From: Candidatus Poribacteria bacterium
GTDB taxonomy: Bacteria; Poribacteria; WGA-4E; WGA-3G
Reading direction: 5' to 3'
NCBI GenBank assembly: GCA_003635195.1
Contig: PYIY01000190.1
Location: forward strand, 72,919-136,918
Length of the DNA: 64,000 bases
Shown here: in pieces, positions 1 to 9,690 of the stretch
How the letters are laid out: each line of letters starts with the position of its first letter
Position numbering within the stretch: the stretch's first letter is position 1
The notes under the pieces: model-generated
What the model was told of the DNA's origin: nothing
The model's input: the letters and a program-made list of their open reading frames with translations, nothing else
Databases searched by the model: none
Program-made: the position numbers and the translations under genes

Positions 1-549
1 GCGAACACAGACGGTCCCTTATCCCCTTACGCCGCCTCGAAAAAAGGTGCCGAGTCGCTCTGCCACAGTTACCATCATCTTTACGGCATCGACGTGACAA
101 TCTTTCGCTTTTTCACTGTCTATGGCCCCGCTGGTAGACCTGATATGAGCGCATTTCGCTTTGTCCAGTGGATTAGCGAGGGAAAACCGGTTATTGTTTA
201 CGGTGATGGCAAACAATCCTCACGAGATTATACCTATCTTGAAGACATCGCTCGTGGCGTGATAGCAGGGTTAAAACCGCTTAAATACGAGGTAATTAAT
301 CTCGGTTCAGACAGCCCCATCGTGCTTATTGATACGATTCGACTGATAGAGGAATTGGTTGGCAAAAAAGCGGAACTCTCACATCAACCGTTCCATCCTG
401 CAGATGTGCGTGCAACATGGGCAAATATTCAAAAAGCAGAAAAACGCTTAGGGTGGCGACCCCAAGTCACCTTTCGAGAGGGAATAACAGCACTTGTAGA
501 ATGGTATCAGGCAAATCGGGAATGGGCAAAGGACATCCAGACAGGCTAA
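1..549 (+). CDS. NAD-dependent epimerase/dehydratase (UDP-glucuronate/UDP-glucose epimerase-like), 5'-truncated by window start
   Basis: Frame open from base 1; reads ANTDGPLSPYAASKKGAESLCHSYHHLYGIDVTIFRFFTVYGPAGRPDMS with SDR YxxxK motif and RFFTVYGP signature; stop at 549. Confidence 0.9.
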   Translation, partial: ANTDGPLSPYAASKKGAESLCHSYHHLYGIDVTIFRFFTVYGPAGRPDMSAFRFVQWISEGKPVIVYGDGKQSSRDYTYLEDIARGVIAGLKPLKYEVINLGSDSPIVLIDTIRLIEELVGKKAELSHQPFHPADVRATWANIQKAEKRLGWRPQVTFREGITALVEWYQANREWAKDIQTG

Positions 550-1166
550 ACCGCAGATACAACCTGTGAACCGCTACGCTGCGTTAAAAGCCCGACCGCC
601 TTTTCCAAGGCATCCGCCTCCACCTTTATTTTCGCTATCTCCACTTCGCGTTGCACATAAGTTAGCGTATGTTCCGGACTCATCGGGGCAGCGATGTCTT
701 GGACAATCTTATGAAGTCGTTTAACATCAGCTTTCTTGATACCGGTCTGTGCCTCAACGCGGGTATGCAGGACAGTCGGAGATTCCGGTTCCTCAACGGG
801 TTTTGCTTGCTTGGTCCGCGTGGATCCGGCATTAGGTTTCGACTGGGCAGATGACGCTGTCGCGGTCTTCGCACGGCGGGTCCGTTTTCGAGAGGTGCCC
901 TGTTTAAAGGGCTGGATTTTCCCTGCCTCCAGGGATTTGACACCACACTCTTTACACAACTTCGCTGTGACATCCGCTAAGGTCATCGTTACAATAATTT
1001 CGCTGATGGATCCACAGAGTTCGCATTCGACAAGGTTTTCAATGCTTTCAAGGATTTCCGCCTGTATGACGAGCATCTTTTCCTTGTCGGTCTTTGTCTG
1101 TTTCTCCTTCTGACAAAGCGCGATCAGTTTCTGTGCAGCTTTCTCAATTGTGTCTAAATGTCCCAT
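546..1166 (-). CDS. Hypothetical protein with CxxC...CxxC putative zinc ribbon and basic Ala/Lys/Thr-rich linker
   Basis: 206-aa ORF; CELCG...CKECG motif; basic low-complexity centre. Confidence 0.65.
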   Translation of the reverse strand: MGHLDTIEKAAQKLIALCQKEKQTKTDKEKMLVIQAEILESIENLVECELCGSISEIIVTMTLADVTAKLCKECGVKSLEAGKIQPFKQGTSRKRTRRAKTATASSAQSKPNAGSTRTKQAKPVEEPESPTVLHTRVEAQTGIKKADVKRLHKIVQDIAAPMSPEHTLTYVQREVEIAKIKVEADALEKAVGLLTQRSGSQVVSAV

Positions 1167-1265
1167 GTTTCTCCCTAAGATGCTGAACGAGGTGACTTGA
1201 AGTTAAATTTCTTAACGCGACTTGCAGGTGAGATCTGTGACAGGAGATGTCCCTATCGCAGCCAA

Positions 1266-2852
1266 TTATTCCGACTGTTGTAAGGCAGCGACTTTTTTAT
1301 CCGTGTAGAGTTTATATTCAAAACTATCCAGCAGTGCTTCGCAACTCGCGGAGATGATATTCTCTGAGACACCGACGGTTCTCCAACTCCGCTCTCCATC
1401 GCTCGCTTCAATCAGCACCCTGACTTTTGAACCCGTGCCTGCTTTGGTATCCAAAACTCGGACTTTGTAATCTATGAGTCGGACCGTCTGTAAGGCAGGG
1501 TAGAACTGTTCAAGTGCCTTTCGGAGGGCAGTATCGAGTGCGTTGACAGGTCCATCGCCATCAGCAGCGGTATGTGCGGTTAGACCGTCTGGTGTTGTGA
1601 CCTTTACCGTTGCTTCAGAACGCATCGCGAAGTCAGTGAACTGCTCAATAATCACGCGAAAACCGACCGGATCAAAGAAGGATTCATATCCGTTAAACAC
1701 CTTATGTGTCAAAAGCTCAAATGATGCTTCAGCGGCTTCGTATTGGTAGCCATCTTGCTCGGCTTCTTTGAGACGTTTGAAGAGTGCTAACACCTGCGGC
1801 GAATCTTTATCGTAGTCGGGATACTCCTTCTCAATTTTTTTCATGATGGTGCCGCGACCGGCTTGGTCAGAGACGAGAATCCGTTGTGTATTGCCAACCG
1901 TTTCCGGCACAATGTGTTCATAAGTCAGGCGATTTTTACGGATCGCATCGGTATGTAAACCACCTTTATGCGCAAAAGCGGAGCGCCCAACATACGGTTG
2001 ACGCTCATCATGCGGGAGGTTCGCCAATTCACTGATAAGTCGCGATATGCTCGTTAACCCTTGCAGCTGCGTATCGCTGAGACACTTTATGCCGAGTTTG
2101 AGTTGAATTGTAGGAATGATAGAGGCAAGATTCGCGTTGCCACACCGTTCACCATAACCGTTGAATGTGCCTTGGACGTGAGTCGCCCCAGCTTGTACAG
2201 CCAACACTGAGTTTGCTGCCCCCATTCCAGCATCATTGTGCGTGTGGATACCGACAGGCAAAGACAACTCAGAGAGAACGACCTTGACACCTTCTTGGAT
2301 CTCCAACGGCAATCTACCACCGTTAGTATCACAGAGGACGAGACAGCTCGCACCACCTGCTGCAGCGGCTCGTAGTGTTTCTACTGCATACGCAGCGTCA
2401 TCAGTGTAGCCATCAAAAAAATGCTCCGCATCGTAAATCACCTCGCGACCGTTTTCTACGAGGTAACGGACAGAACTCTCAATTAATTCCAAATTCTCTT
2501 CTGCTGTCACGCGCAGGACATCGGTTGCATGGAGTCGCCAGCTTTTCCCAAAGATCGTGACGGTTCGGGCACCGGTATCCAGCAAAGCAGATAGATTTGG
2601 ATCTGCATCCGCAGTATACGTCGGGTATCTCGTGCTACCAAACGGCACAATCGTCGCCGTTTCGAGTGCCATGCCCTTCGCTCGTTTAAAAAATTCTATA
2701 TCTTTCGGATTGGAACCCGGATAACCGCCCTCAATGTAGCGGATACCTAATTTATCGAGTGCCTCTATGATGATGAGTTTATCTTCAACAGAAAATGCTA
2801 CACCTTCTGCTTGGCTGCCATCCCTGAGCGTTGTATCGTAAAATTCAACCAT
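1266..2852 (-). CDS. cimA: Citramalate synthase / 2-isopropylmalate synthase family (CimA-type)
   Basis: MVEFYDTTLRDGSQAEGVAFSVEDKL, GGYPGSNPKD, HTHNDAGMGAANS, GYGERCGNANL, C-terminal LeuA dimerisation-like region; ORF track start at 2996 is probably too far upstream. Confidence 0.88.
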   Translation of the reverse strand: MVEFYDTTLRDGSQAEGVAFSVEDKLIIIEALDKLGIRYIEGGYPGSNPKDIEFFKRAKGMALETATIVPFGSTRYPTYTADADPNLSALLDTGARTVTIFGKSWRLHATDVLRVTAEENLELIESSVRYLVENGREVIYDAEHFFDGYTDDAAYAVETLRAAAAGGASCLVLCDTNGGRLPLEIQEGVKVVLSELSLPVGIHTHNDAGMGAANSVLAVQAGATHVQGTFNGYGERCGNANLASIIPTIQLKLGIKCLSDTQLQGLTSISRLISELANLPHDERQPYVGRSAFAHKGGLHTDAIRKNRLTYEHIVPETVGNTQRILVSDQAGRGTIMKKIEKEYPDYDKDSPQVLALFKRLKEAEQDGYQYEAAEASFELLTHKVFNGYESFFDPVGFRVIIEQFTDFAMRSEATVKVTTPDGLTAHTAADGDGPVNALDTALRKALEQFYPALQTVRLIDYKVRVLDTKAGTGSKVRVLIEASDGERSWRTVGVSENIISASCEALLDSFEYKLYTDKKVAALQQSE

Positions 2853-3064
2853 GTTATTTTCACTGTAAGTTTTGGCTTCTGCTTTTGAATATGGGCTTGC
2901 AAACTGCGTCCTACAACACCAAAATTTAGTGCCTTCTTTTAGCAAGACCCATTTAATTGTTACTGAAATTTTACCACATTTTAGGGCAAAAGTCAAGGCA
3001 TTTGTGGTTGGATATCAGAACCATTCAGTTCTCGGTTTTTTCGTCCAATTTTGGATCCCCCAGG

Positions 3065-3114
3065 CCGGTAGGTGCGGTGTTTTTGCTGGGGTGTTTCCCT
3101 CCTAACTGCACCGG
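3065..3114. repeat. Intergenic REP-like imperfect hairpin (GGTGCGG ... CTGCACC)
   Basis: ccggtaggtgcggtg...ctaactgcaccgg; resembles the perfect hairpin at 44538. Confidence 0.4.
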
Positions 3115-3258
3115 ATCCTGAAACGAGGACGAAAAACTCTATAATTTTTTAAAACTGAATGCCTCTGGGTTGGACATTCTGCCTACAGCGCGCCATAAGC
3201 AAAGGGCACCATGTTTCCCTTTCATAATCTACATAATTGTGTTATCATTGTAACTATC

Positions 3259-4560
3259 ATGAAAAACTATGCTATTTTACTCATTTGCTTTGCGTTGTTG
3301 TTCTCAGGTTGTGGAATATCGGTGCTAAAACCGAAACCCTCTGAAACCCCGTTGCCAACAACCCCTATAGACCCACTCGAAAAACTACACACCGATATTG
3401 ATGTCGTTCTACAGGAAACGCTATTCATAACAGCAAGTGTCGGTATAAAAATTGTCGCTGTCGAAACAGGGGAGGTGGTTTATGAAAAGAATCCATACAA
3501 ACTACACCACCCCGCTTCCACAACAAAACTCTTCACAGCAGCAACTGCTTTGGCGAAACTCGGATCAGACTATCAGTTTGAAACAACCGTCTACGTTGAC
3601 GCAGATGCAGATACACAAGTGATAGGAGACATCTATCTCAAAGGCAGAGCCGACCCAGTGCTTCAACCTCAAGATATAGTGAAACTGGTCGATACGTTGC
3701 TGGAAACCGGCTTGAAATCGATACAGGGCGATATTGTCGTTGACACAACATATCTTGACACTGTTCGAGAAGGTCCCGGATGGATGTGGGACGATAGACC
3801 GCTTCGGATTAGTGCTTTAAGTATCAGACAAATAGAACCCGAACCGGGGACAAGGAGCAGAGCCCTCGCATGTGGCTATCTATTGAAAAACGAACTCATG
3901 GAAAAAGGTATTGAGGTAACAGGTGATGTTGTTCCCGGAACAGTGCCATTGGATGCGCGGACGGCTGCCAAACACTTATCGCCGCCGCTTGCTGATATCA
4001 TCAAATTAATGAACAAACCGAGCGACAATTGGATCGCTGAACTGCTCTTCAAAACCATAGGTGCTGAAGTGATGGGTGAACCCGGAACGTGGCAAAAAGG
4101 GAGAGAGGCTGTTAATGAATTCTTAGCAGAAATCATGGGTGAACCACCAGTGCATCGGTTCGTTGACGGTTCTGGACTCTCCCGGTACAACCTTCTCAAT
4201 GCTGAATTGCTTACGAAACTGCTCGTCTACATGTATCGGAATTTTGAGTTGATGCCGGAGTATTTGGCATCGCTCCCGATTGCTGGTACCGATGGCACCT
4301 TAATCAATCGGATGCAAGACGTGTCCGCTGAAAAGGTCCTGCGTGCGAAAACGGGGACGTTAAGTGGTGTCTCTGCACTGGCAGGCTATACTATCACAGC
4401 AGACGATGAAGTCTTCGCGTTCGGTATCCTCATCAGTCATTACGTCGGTTCCGCCACACCGGCACGGGATATTCAAGATCACATTGGGAACTATCTGACA
4501 GGGTTTAGTCGCCATCCAGTTAGGAACGTTAACAACGGTAAACTCTCCCAAGATGAATAA
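3259..4560 (+). CDS. dacB: D-alanyl-D-alanine carboxypeptidase/endopeptidase (peptidase S13, PBP4/DacB-like) lipoprotein
   Basis: Lipobox LLFSGC; SxxK in HPASTTKLFTAATA; SDN in NKPSDNWIAELLFK; KTG in RAKTGTLSGVSALAGY. Confidence 0.88.
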   Translation: MKNYAILLICFALLFSGCGISVLKPKPSETPLPTTPIDPLEKLHTDIDVVLQETLFITASVGIKIVAVETGEVVYEKNPYKLHHPASTTKLFTAATALAKLGSDYQFETTVYVDADADTQVIGDIYLKGRADPVLQPQDIVKLVDTLLETGLKSIQGDIVVDTTYLDTVREGPGWMWDDRPLRISALSIRQIEPEPGTRSRALACGYLLKNELMEKGIEVTGDVVPGTVPLDARTAAKHLSPPLADIIKLMNKPSDNWIAELLFKTIGAEVMGEPGTWQKGREAVNEFLAEIMGEPPVHRFVDGSGLSRYNLLNAELLTKLLVYMYRNFELMPEYLASLPIAGTDGTLINRMQDVSAEKVLRAKTGTLSGVSALAGYTITADDEVFAFGILISHYVGSATPARDIQDHIGNYLTGFSRHPVRNVNNGKLSQDE

Positions 4561-4697
4561 GAGCAACTTGAGTGTGCTGTTCTATCAAAACAATTTTCTT
4601 GCAGTCTGGTTTTTTGCGTGATATAATAAGGGATGTTTGATTATGTGTCAGCGAGACTATACCGAATTGAACTTGATTATTCGCTAACGGCGCGGCA

Positions 4698-4838
4698 TGC
4701 AGAATGACCAAGCCACCTTAAAACATGAGATCCAGGCGTGGCGAACCCGAAGAAATGAGCAAGGTGCGACCGCAAAATGGCAGTTTACGACCGACGACGC
4801 ACGAATCAAGCTCAAGAAACTGTATCCAGCAGTTTAGA
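4698..4838 (+). pseudogene. Remnant of IS630-type transposase C-terminus
   Basis: Frame reads MQNDQATLKHEIQAWRTRRNEQGATAKWQFTTDDARIKLKKLYPAV*, typical of IS630 transposase C-termini (W..RN...W.FT..DAR.KL..LYP); no complete transposase in the neighbourhood. Confidence 0.6.
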
Positions 4839-4866
4839 TGGGACAGACTATTAGTTTCTTTGGAGG

Positions 4867-4893
4867 GCATCGCGACCAGAGGTCGCTCCTACA
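4867..4893. repeat. REP-like palindrome gcgaccagaggtcgc followed by tcctaca
   Basis: GCGACC-aga-GGTCGC perfect inverted repeat with CTCCTAC flank, similar in design to the element at 15250. Confidence 0.5.
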
Positions 4894-4911
4894 ACAGAGA
4901 GAAATTGCGTG

Positions 4912-5739
4912 TTATGTTTCTTTCGCCTGTTCTAACAATTCTGCCAGCCGCTCGGCAAAGCGGAGCTGACTGTCGTCCTCAGGCGCGTAGCCGATTACCT
5001 TTCGGGCGTTGGCGATGCTCCAAAACTTATGTGTATTATCACTGATGCCGTAAAAAATTTGGAACGGGATGCCGTTTTCGTCCTCTATATTCTCCGTCTC
5101 AATGCTCTTGACGAAGAGTTGAATCTGATCTCGAACGCTCAAGTAGGCACCGAGTCCGCGGTGCATCGCCTTCAAATCGTCTGCTGACGAGTTCGCCATA
5201 TCTGTCTCCCGCGGTCCACCGATGCGCAATTGGACATTCTGTAGTTTCTTACCCTCAACGTGTCCAGTCGCAAAAACAAAACCGAGATGCTCATACGCCT
5301 CTTTTGCCCACCCATAGAAGTTATCGGAGAGTGGACGCATCTCTGGCGTTACCACATCCCACTTATCTGCCCAGATGAGCCGTTCATAATAATCAGCGGC
5401 GTGGTTAGAACTACAGACAACAACGCGTCGGACATCCGTTTCAACACTGGTCTGGTAGAGATTGTATGCCATCTGGATGTTAGCGAGTTCGTTCTCAAAA
5501 CTGCCACCCTTAAAGGCGCAGTGAACGACAGCGTCAACTCCCTCAAAATAATGACGATATGCGTCTCGGTCGGGATTAGTGAGTTCAGCAATCTGAATCC
5601 CCTCGACCTGTTCGCCTTGCCGATTGGTGGTTCTCACGTCTAAGAGTACGAGTTCATAGCGTTCGCGAAACTCAGGGAGCATCCGTCCAGCAACATAGCC
5701 AGCGGCTCCGGTGATAAGGACTTTTCTACGGTTTGGCAT
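4912..5739 (-). CDS. NAD-dependent epimerase/dehydratase (uronate dehydrogenase-like SDR)
   Basis: MPNRRKVLITGAAGYVAGRMLPEFRERYELVLLDVR Rossmann motif; YGWAKEAYEHLG (YxxxK). Confidence 0.85.
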   Translation of the reverse strand: MPNRRKVLITGAAGYVAGRMLPEFRERYELVLLDVRTTNRQGEQVEGIQIAELTNPDRDAYRHYFEGVDAVVHCAFKGGSFENELANIQMAYNLYQTSVETDVRRVVVCSSNHAADYYERLIWADKWDVVTPEMRPLSDNFYGWAKEAYEHLGFVFATGHVEGKKLQNVQLRIGGPRETDMANSSADDLKAMHRGLGAYLSVRDQIQLFVKSIETENIEDENGIPFQIFYGISDNTHKFWSIANARKVIGYAPEDDSQLRFAERLAELLEQAKET

Positions 5740-5868
5740 CTGTTTGGTGCTCCTTCTGTTGTTATTTTGGTGGAGTTATCAGGAAGTTGATGTTTGTGAT
5801 ACTATTTTTTGTTTTTGCTCATTCAGTTTATCTCGTACTTCATTTTCTAGACGAGAAAACAGTTTATC

Positions 5869-6606
5869 TCACTCAGAAACCGTAATTGCATCGTTGTACA
5901 GACCGTGGTAACTAACGGTAGCATTCTGAAAACCTTGCTTCGGTTTATTTAGAAAACGGACGAGTAACTCAAAAAGCAGCTTTCCTCGAAGTTGAAGATG
6001 ATATACTCTCCTGATCTCTCTAACCCGTTCATACTCTGAGGGAAGAAATTCCAAATCAGGTGCCAGAGTCGTATTTTCAGGTGGCACGATTCGATTTAAA
6101 TGATACGCCACATCTACATGCTTCTCATCTCGGAGAGATTCAAAAATTTTTTCTGGTGGGTTCTTTTCTAAATATTCTTCCACTTTATAGGCAAACCACA
6201 TACTAATAGCGTCTATAGTTTGATCGTATTCTACCTTATTTCCTACGCGATCCCTTAACTTGACATGTGAGTACAGATCGTTCTCAATACTATATCCTTC
6301 TGTCCAAATAATGTCGTCATATTGATTCGGAATCCCTCTGAATAACCACATATCCCGGTCAGCTATGAAGGCAACAGGGGTGTGTCTGAAATCACCTCTG
6401 CTTTCATAACGAGAAAGTTCCTCATAAAGATTAAGTAGAGTTTCTTTGCAACCCGCGCTGAAAAGACCTATACTAAATCGGCCCAGACGGTCCATTAAAG
6501 TCCCATAAATAATTTCATCATCTTCGCCTTCAACAATAATGTTTGGCTTGTTAGAGAGACGCAGAGCAATAACTAAATTCTCTAAAGTAGAATCGGGCAA
6601 TGACAT
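5869..6606 (-). CDS. DUF4435 / TOPRIM-like nuclease, PARIS AriB-like
   Basis: NIIVEGEDDEIIYGTLM (TOPRIM VEGxxD), VAFIADRDMWLF (DxD), IIWTEGYSIENDLYS; directly downstream of an AAA ATPase on the same strand. Confidence 0.7.
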   Translation of the reverse strand: MSLPDSTLENLVIALRLSNKPNIIVEGEDDEIIYGTLMDRLGRFSIGLFSAGCKETLLNLYEELSRYESRGDFRHTPVAFIADRDMWLFRGIPNQYDDIIWTEGYSIENDLYSHVKLRDRVGNKVEYDQTIDAISMWFAYKVEEYLEKNPPEKIFESLRDEKHVDVAYHLNRIVPPENTTLAPDLEFLPSEYERVREIRRVYHLQLRGKLLFELLVRFLNKPKQGFQNATVSYHGLYNDAITVSE

Positions 6607-6630
6607 TCAGATATATCTTCCTTTATCCGC

Positions 6631-7815
6631 TTAATCGCTTTTCAGTGGAATCTCTTTATGCTGATACCCAGTAAAAATAAAAGGTGAATGCGTTGCAATG
6701 AAAAACTGGTTACCAGTACTTTGATCAAGGAGCGTTGGTAGAAGCAGCCTTTGCCAATCAATGTGCAGGCTTAACTCCGGTTCATCAATGAAGATCGCCG
6801 TATCTTGGCTAAAGGCGTTGTAACAGAGAAAACTGAGCATCTGCTTCTCACCGGAGGAGAGTTTATCAGAAGAGATAGCATCTTTTGCTTCTCCAACTGT
6901 AATTCCATCTCTTCCTTCTCCCAAAGTAATCCCGTCGGTAGTTTCTCCAGGAACAACCTGTCCGGTAACACGAATCGCGTTATACTGTAAGATCTTCCGA
7001 GACAACTCAGATAACACAGAAAATGGCTTACTCAATTGTTCTCGCTCCTCATTAACTTTCTGGATAGCACCCAGAACAGCCGAAGCATCTTGAGGAATAT
7101 CAGAAATTTTGTCCTTATCTGGATCGTTTTGCATCTCTCTTGAAATATCTTCTAATACCTGCGACTGACGATTATTGATCTTTTCGTAAATATCAGCGTG
7201 TTTCTGTGTTAGCAGTTCGCTGAGATCCTCTGTGGAAATTGAAGTGATGAATTTGTGTCCATCGACTGACACTTCAGACGAGAATCTTGACATCGAGACT
7301 TGAAGCATTTCCGGTACTGAAAAAATTCTTACATCTGAATCCTCTGCATCCGGAGTTCTCGAAAAGCCGCCCTCAATTCTTCTAAAGGTCGGGAAAAATA
7401 GGCTCCGCCTAGTCGTTCGCGCGATCCGTTTTTCAAGTGAATTCACTCTATCCACATCTGTCCGGTTGACCCTTCCAGTTTCTGCATCTATGGCAATAGG
7501 TTCGTACGTGCTTTCTTCTTTCCCGAATCTGCAATCAAATATAACTTCGTCGGGTTCAACGCTTTCCGCTGTAACTTTGTCGGTTTTAAGCCGTTCCATA
7601 CTCAGAGCGAACAGATCCGTTTGAATGGCAATGGAATGAAACGGAATTTCAGCAAGGATTTGCTCAAGGTGTCCACTAGTAAGGTACCATATTAGCTTCA
7701 GTAATGTCGTCTTACCGGATCCGTTGGATCCAGTAAAAATGTTCAAGTCTTCATTGAACTTAAATTCACCATCAAGCCGCTTATTGAGCCCTTTAACTTT
7801 AAGATATCGTATCAT
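6631..7815 (-). CDS. AAA/ABC-type ATPase, PARIS AriA-like
   Basis: Walker A FTGSNGSGKTTLLKLIW, signature KLSSGEKQMLSFL, Walker B TAIFIDEPELSLH, H-loop FIATHSPFIF. Confidence 0.8.
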   Translation of the reverse strand: MIRYLKVKGLNKRLDGEFKFNEDLNIFTGSNGSGKTTLLKLIWYLTSGHLEQILAEIPFHSIAIQTDLFALSMERLKTDKVTAESVEPDEVIFDCRFGKEESTYEPIAIDAETGRVNRTDVDRVNSLEKRIARTTRRSLFFPTFRRIEGGFSRTPDAEDSDVRIFSVPEMLQVSMSRFSSEVSVDGHKFITSISTEDLSELLTQKHADIYEKINNRQSQVLEDISREMQNDPDKDKISDIPQDASAVLGAIQKVNEEREQLSKPFSVLSELSRKILQYNAIRVTGQVVPGETTDGITLGEGRDGITVGEAKDAISSDKLSSGEKQMLSFLCYNAFSQDTAIFIDEPELSLHIDWQRLLLPTLLDQSTGNQFFIATHSPFIFTGYQHKEIPLKSD

Positions 7816-7859
7816 CTGTTTACCTCACAGAGATGGTTTCCAACATAAAATCTGAATGC

Positions 7860-9539
7860 TTATGGGATCTCCAGTTTTTCTTTACAATGCTGCGCAAGGA
7901 TTTTCATTTCCGAGATAACCTGTGCCTCGGTTTTAATCAGATGGTTAAAGAGAGGTGGTGTCGGCTGCCGATTAAAAAATTTGTCAAAGAAGCTGCGCTG
8001 TGCGTGTGCTGGTATCTCGAAATGCGAAGTGTCGTTACGCGACGGTTCTACTCCCAAGTATTCAATTGAAAGATAATGTGCAACATCCTCTTGGGTAATG
8101 TTCCCTTCATGAATGCTGCCCGTATTTCTGCGTCCATAACTCACGGCATAGACTCTGCCACTCATTTGGCTGAGCACCGTATAACCCCCGACATCAACAT
8201 TTTCGTTCCAGCACTTCTCAAACCCGTTTTTCGGCAGGCGTTCACGGAGTTCTTCGGCAGAACGCACCACAAATCTGTTCTGATGCGGCGTTTTGATAAT
8301 AAGGAAGCCTTCATCTCGCACCTCTAATGGCAGCTGCCCCGTAAGGAGATCAACGGAGTCCAAGGTCCAGACGATACCATCTCGGATACCCTTTGCCATG
8401 TTATGGTGTCTCTCAACAAATTCGCCGTTCAGTGGATGCAGGCAATAGGCACCGGTCGTGTTAAAGGTCTCCCGCAATTTTCGACGGTGTTCTATGACAG
8501 GGAACCGCCTTTTAGGGACCGGTATCTCTAACCGAAGTGTATATCCGGTCTGTAAATCGGTTGTCAGGTTCAACTGGGATTGGCGAAGTTCAGCTAATCG
8601 GGTCAAAGCAGTCTGGCTTTTGGATAAGACGCGTCCAATGAGGTACTCGCGGCGAAGCATAGGAATTTCTGTAGCGAGGCGTTCACGCGTTGGCACATCC
8701 ATCTGTTCCAACATAATTTTGTGTTCCCATCGCGTCCCGCGCTCATGCATTAAAATTTGGAATTGCTGCGTATCGCCAGCAGTTCGGATATAACCGAGTG
8801 CTGTCCACGGATCAAAGGTTGCGCGGTAATTGCCACTGGTTTCTGCATCCCCATCCGCCAAGACGCAATCTCGCCGCTCATATCGCGAATAAAGCCCGAA
8901 TTGAAATTCAAAATCTTCGTAAGGGGACAAAGCCTCTCGCAAATCGCGTGCGAACTCACTGCCTCGTGCGAATCGTTTGAAAATTTGCTCCGTGCGTTGT
9001 GGTTGATTCAGGGCATCAAGAAACGTTCCAATCGGGATACCACCTTCTTCAACACCTTCATCTTCGCTTTTACCGAAGATCTTGGTCTTGGTTTTAAAAG
9101 GTGGGTTTCGGAGGGATACATCGCGTTGCGAGACCAATTGCAATGCTGTATCGTCCGCAATATCCTTGAGCGCAGGCGCGTCACCGAGGATCTCCGCGAG
9201 TTTGACATCGTCAATCTTTTCCGTTAAGTCAACACCCCGTTTCAGTTCAGCGAAATGGATGATGTCGTCAAAACTATACTGGAGCGGTGCGCTTGAAGAG
9301 AGGTTATCGTAGTTAGAACGATGGAAGCGGATGCGCGGCTTGATGCGAAAGACCGGTGTGAGACCGTAATCCTTCAACAACACATACAACGTGACGGTGT
9401 AGGAATCCTCGTGGACTTTCTGTGCCAGGATTCCGTCCCGCTTTTCGTCATTTTCAACAATCAACCGCTCTTGAACGAGGCGGCTATCGTTGCCGAAAAT
9501 CATCATCCGATGTTCTTCTCTGTTATCATCAACTAACAT
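7860..9539 (-). CDS. Hypothetical protein (559 aa) immediately upstream of the ATPase/DUF4435 pair
   Basis: Long ORF, same strand, about 45-bp gap to the ATPase start; no family recognised. Confidence 0.7.
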   Translation of the reverse strand: MLVDDNREEHRMMIFGNDSRLVQERLIVENDEKRDGILAQKVHEDSYTVTLYVLLKDYGLTPVFRIKPRIRFHRSNYDNLSSSAPLQYSFDDIIHFAELKRGVDLTEKIDDVKLAEILGDAPALKDIADDTALQLVSQRDVSLRNPPFKTKTKIFGKSEDEGVEEGGIPIGTFLDALNQPQRTEQIFKRFARGSEFARDLREALSPYEDFEFQFGLYSRYERRDCVLADGDAETSGNYRATFDPWTALGYIRTAGDTQQFQILMHERGTRWEHKIMLEQMDVPTRERLATEIPMLRREYLIGRVLSKSQTALTRLAELRQSQLNLTTDLQTGYTLRLEIPVPKRRFPVIEHRRKLRETFNTTGAYCLHPLNGEFVERHHNMAKGIRDGIVWTLDSVDLLTGQLPLEVRDEGFLIIKTPHQNRFVVRSAEELRERLPKNGFEKCWNENVDVGGYTVLSQMSGRVYAVSYGRRNTGSIHEGNITQEDVAHYLSIEYLGVEPSRNDTSHFEIPAHAQRSFFDKFFNRQPTPPLFNHLIKTEAQVISEMKILAQHCKEKLEIP

Positions 9540-9550
9540 GGATGCATCCT

Positions 9551-9690
9551 CCCTGAGGAGTTATCAGTTATCAGTTAAGAGCGGTTTGTAACAATTCCCT
9601 GTCTTGCAGTACGCAAGAGGGTGATAAATTGGCACACAAATGCCTTTTAGCTGGTAGCTAACGGTTTCCAATAGCCAATAATTGCTATCC
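9551..9690. repeat. Intergenic heptamer-periodic repeat (TTATCAG)n-type element
   Basis: gagttatcagttatcagttaaga ... tagctggtagctaacggtttccaatagccaataattgc. Confidence 0.5.
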
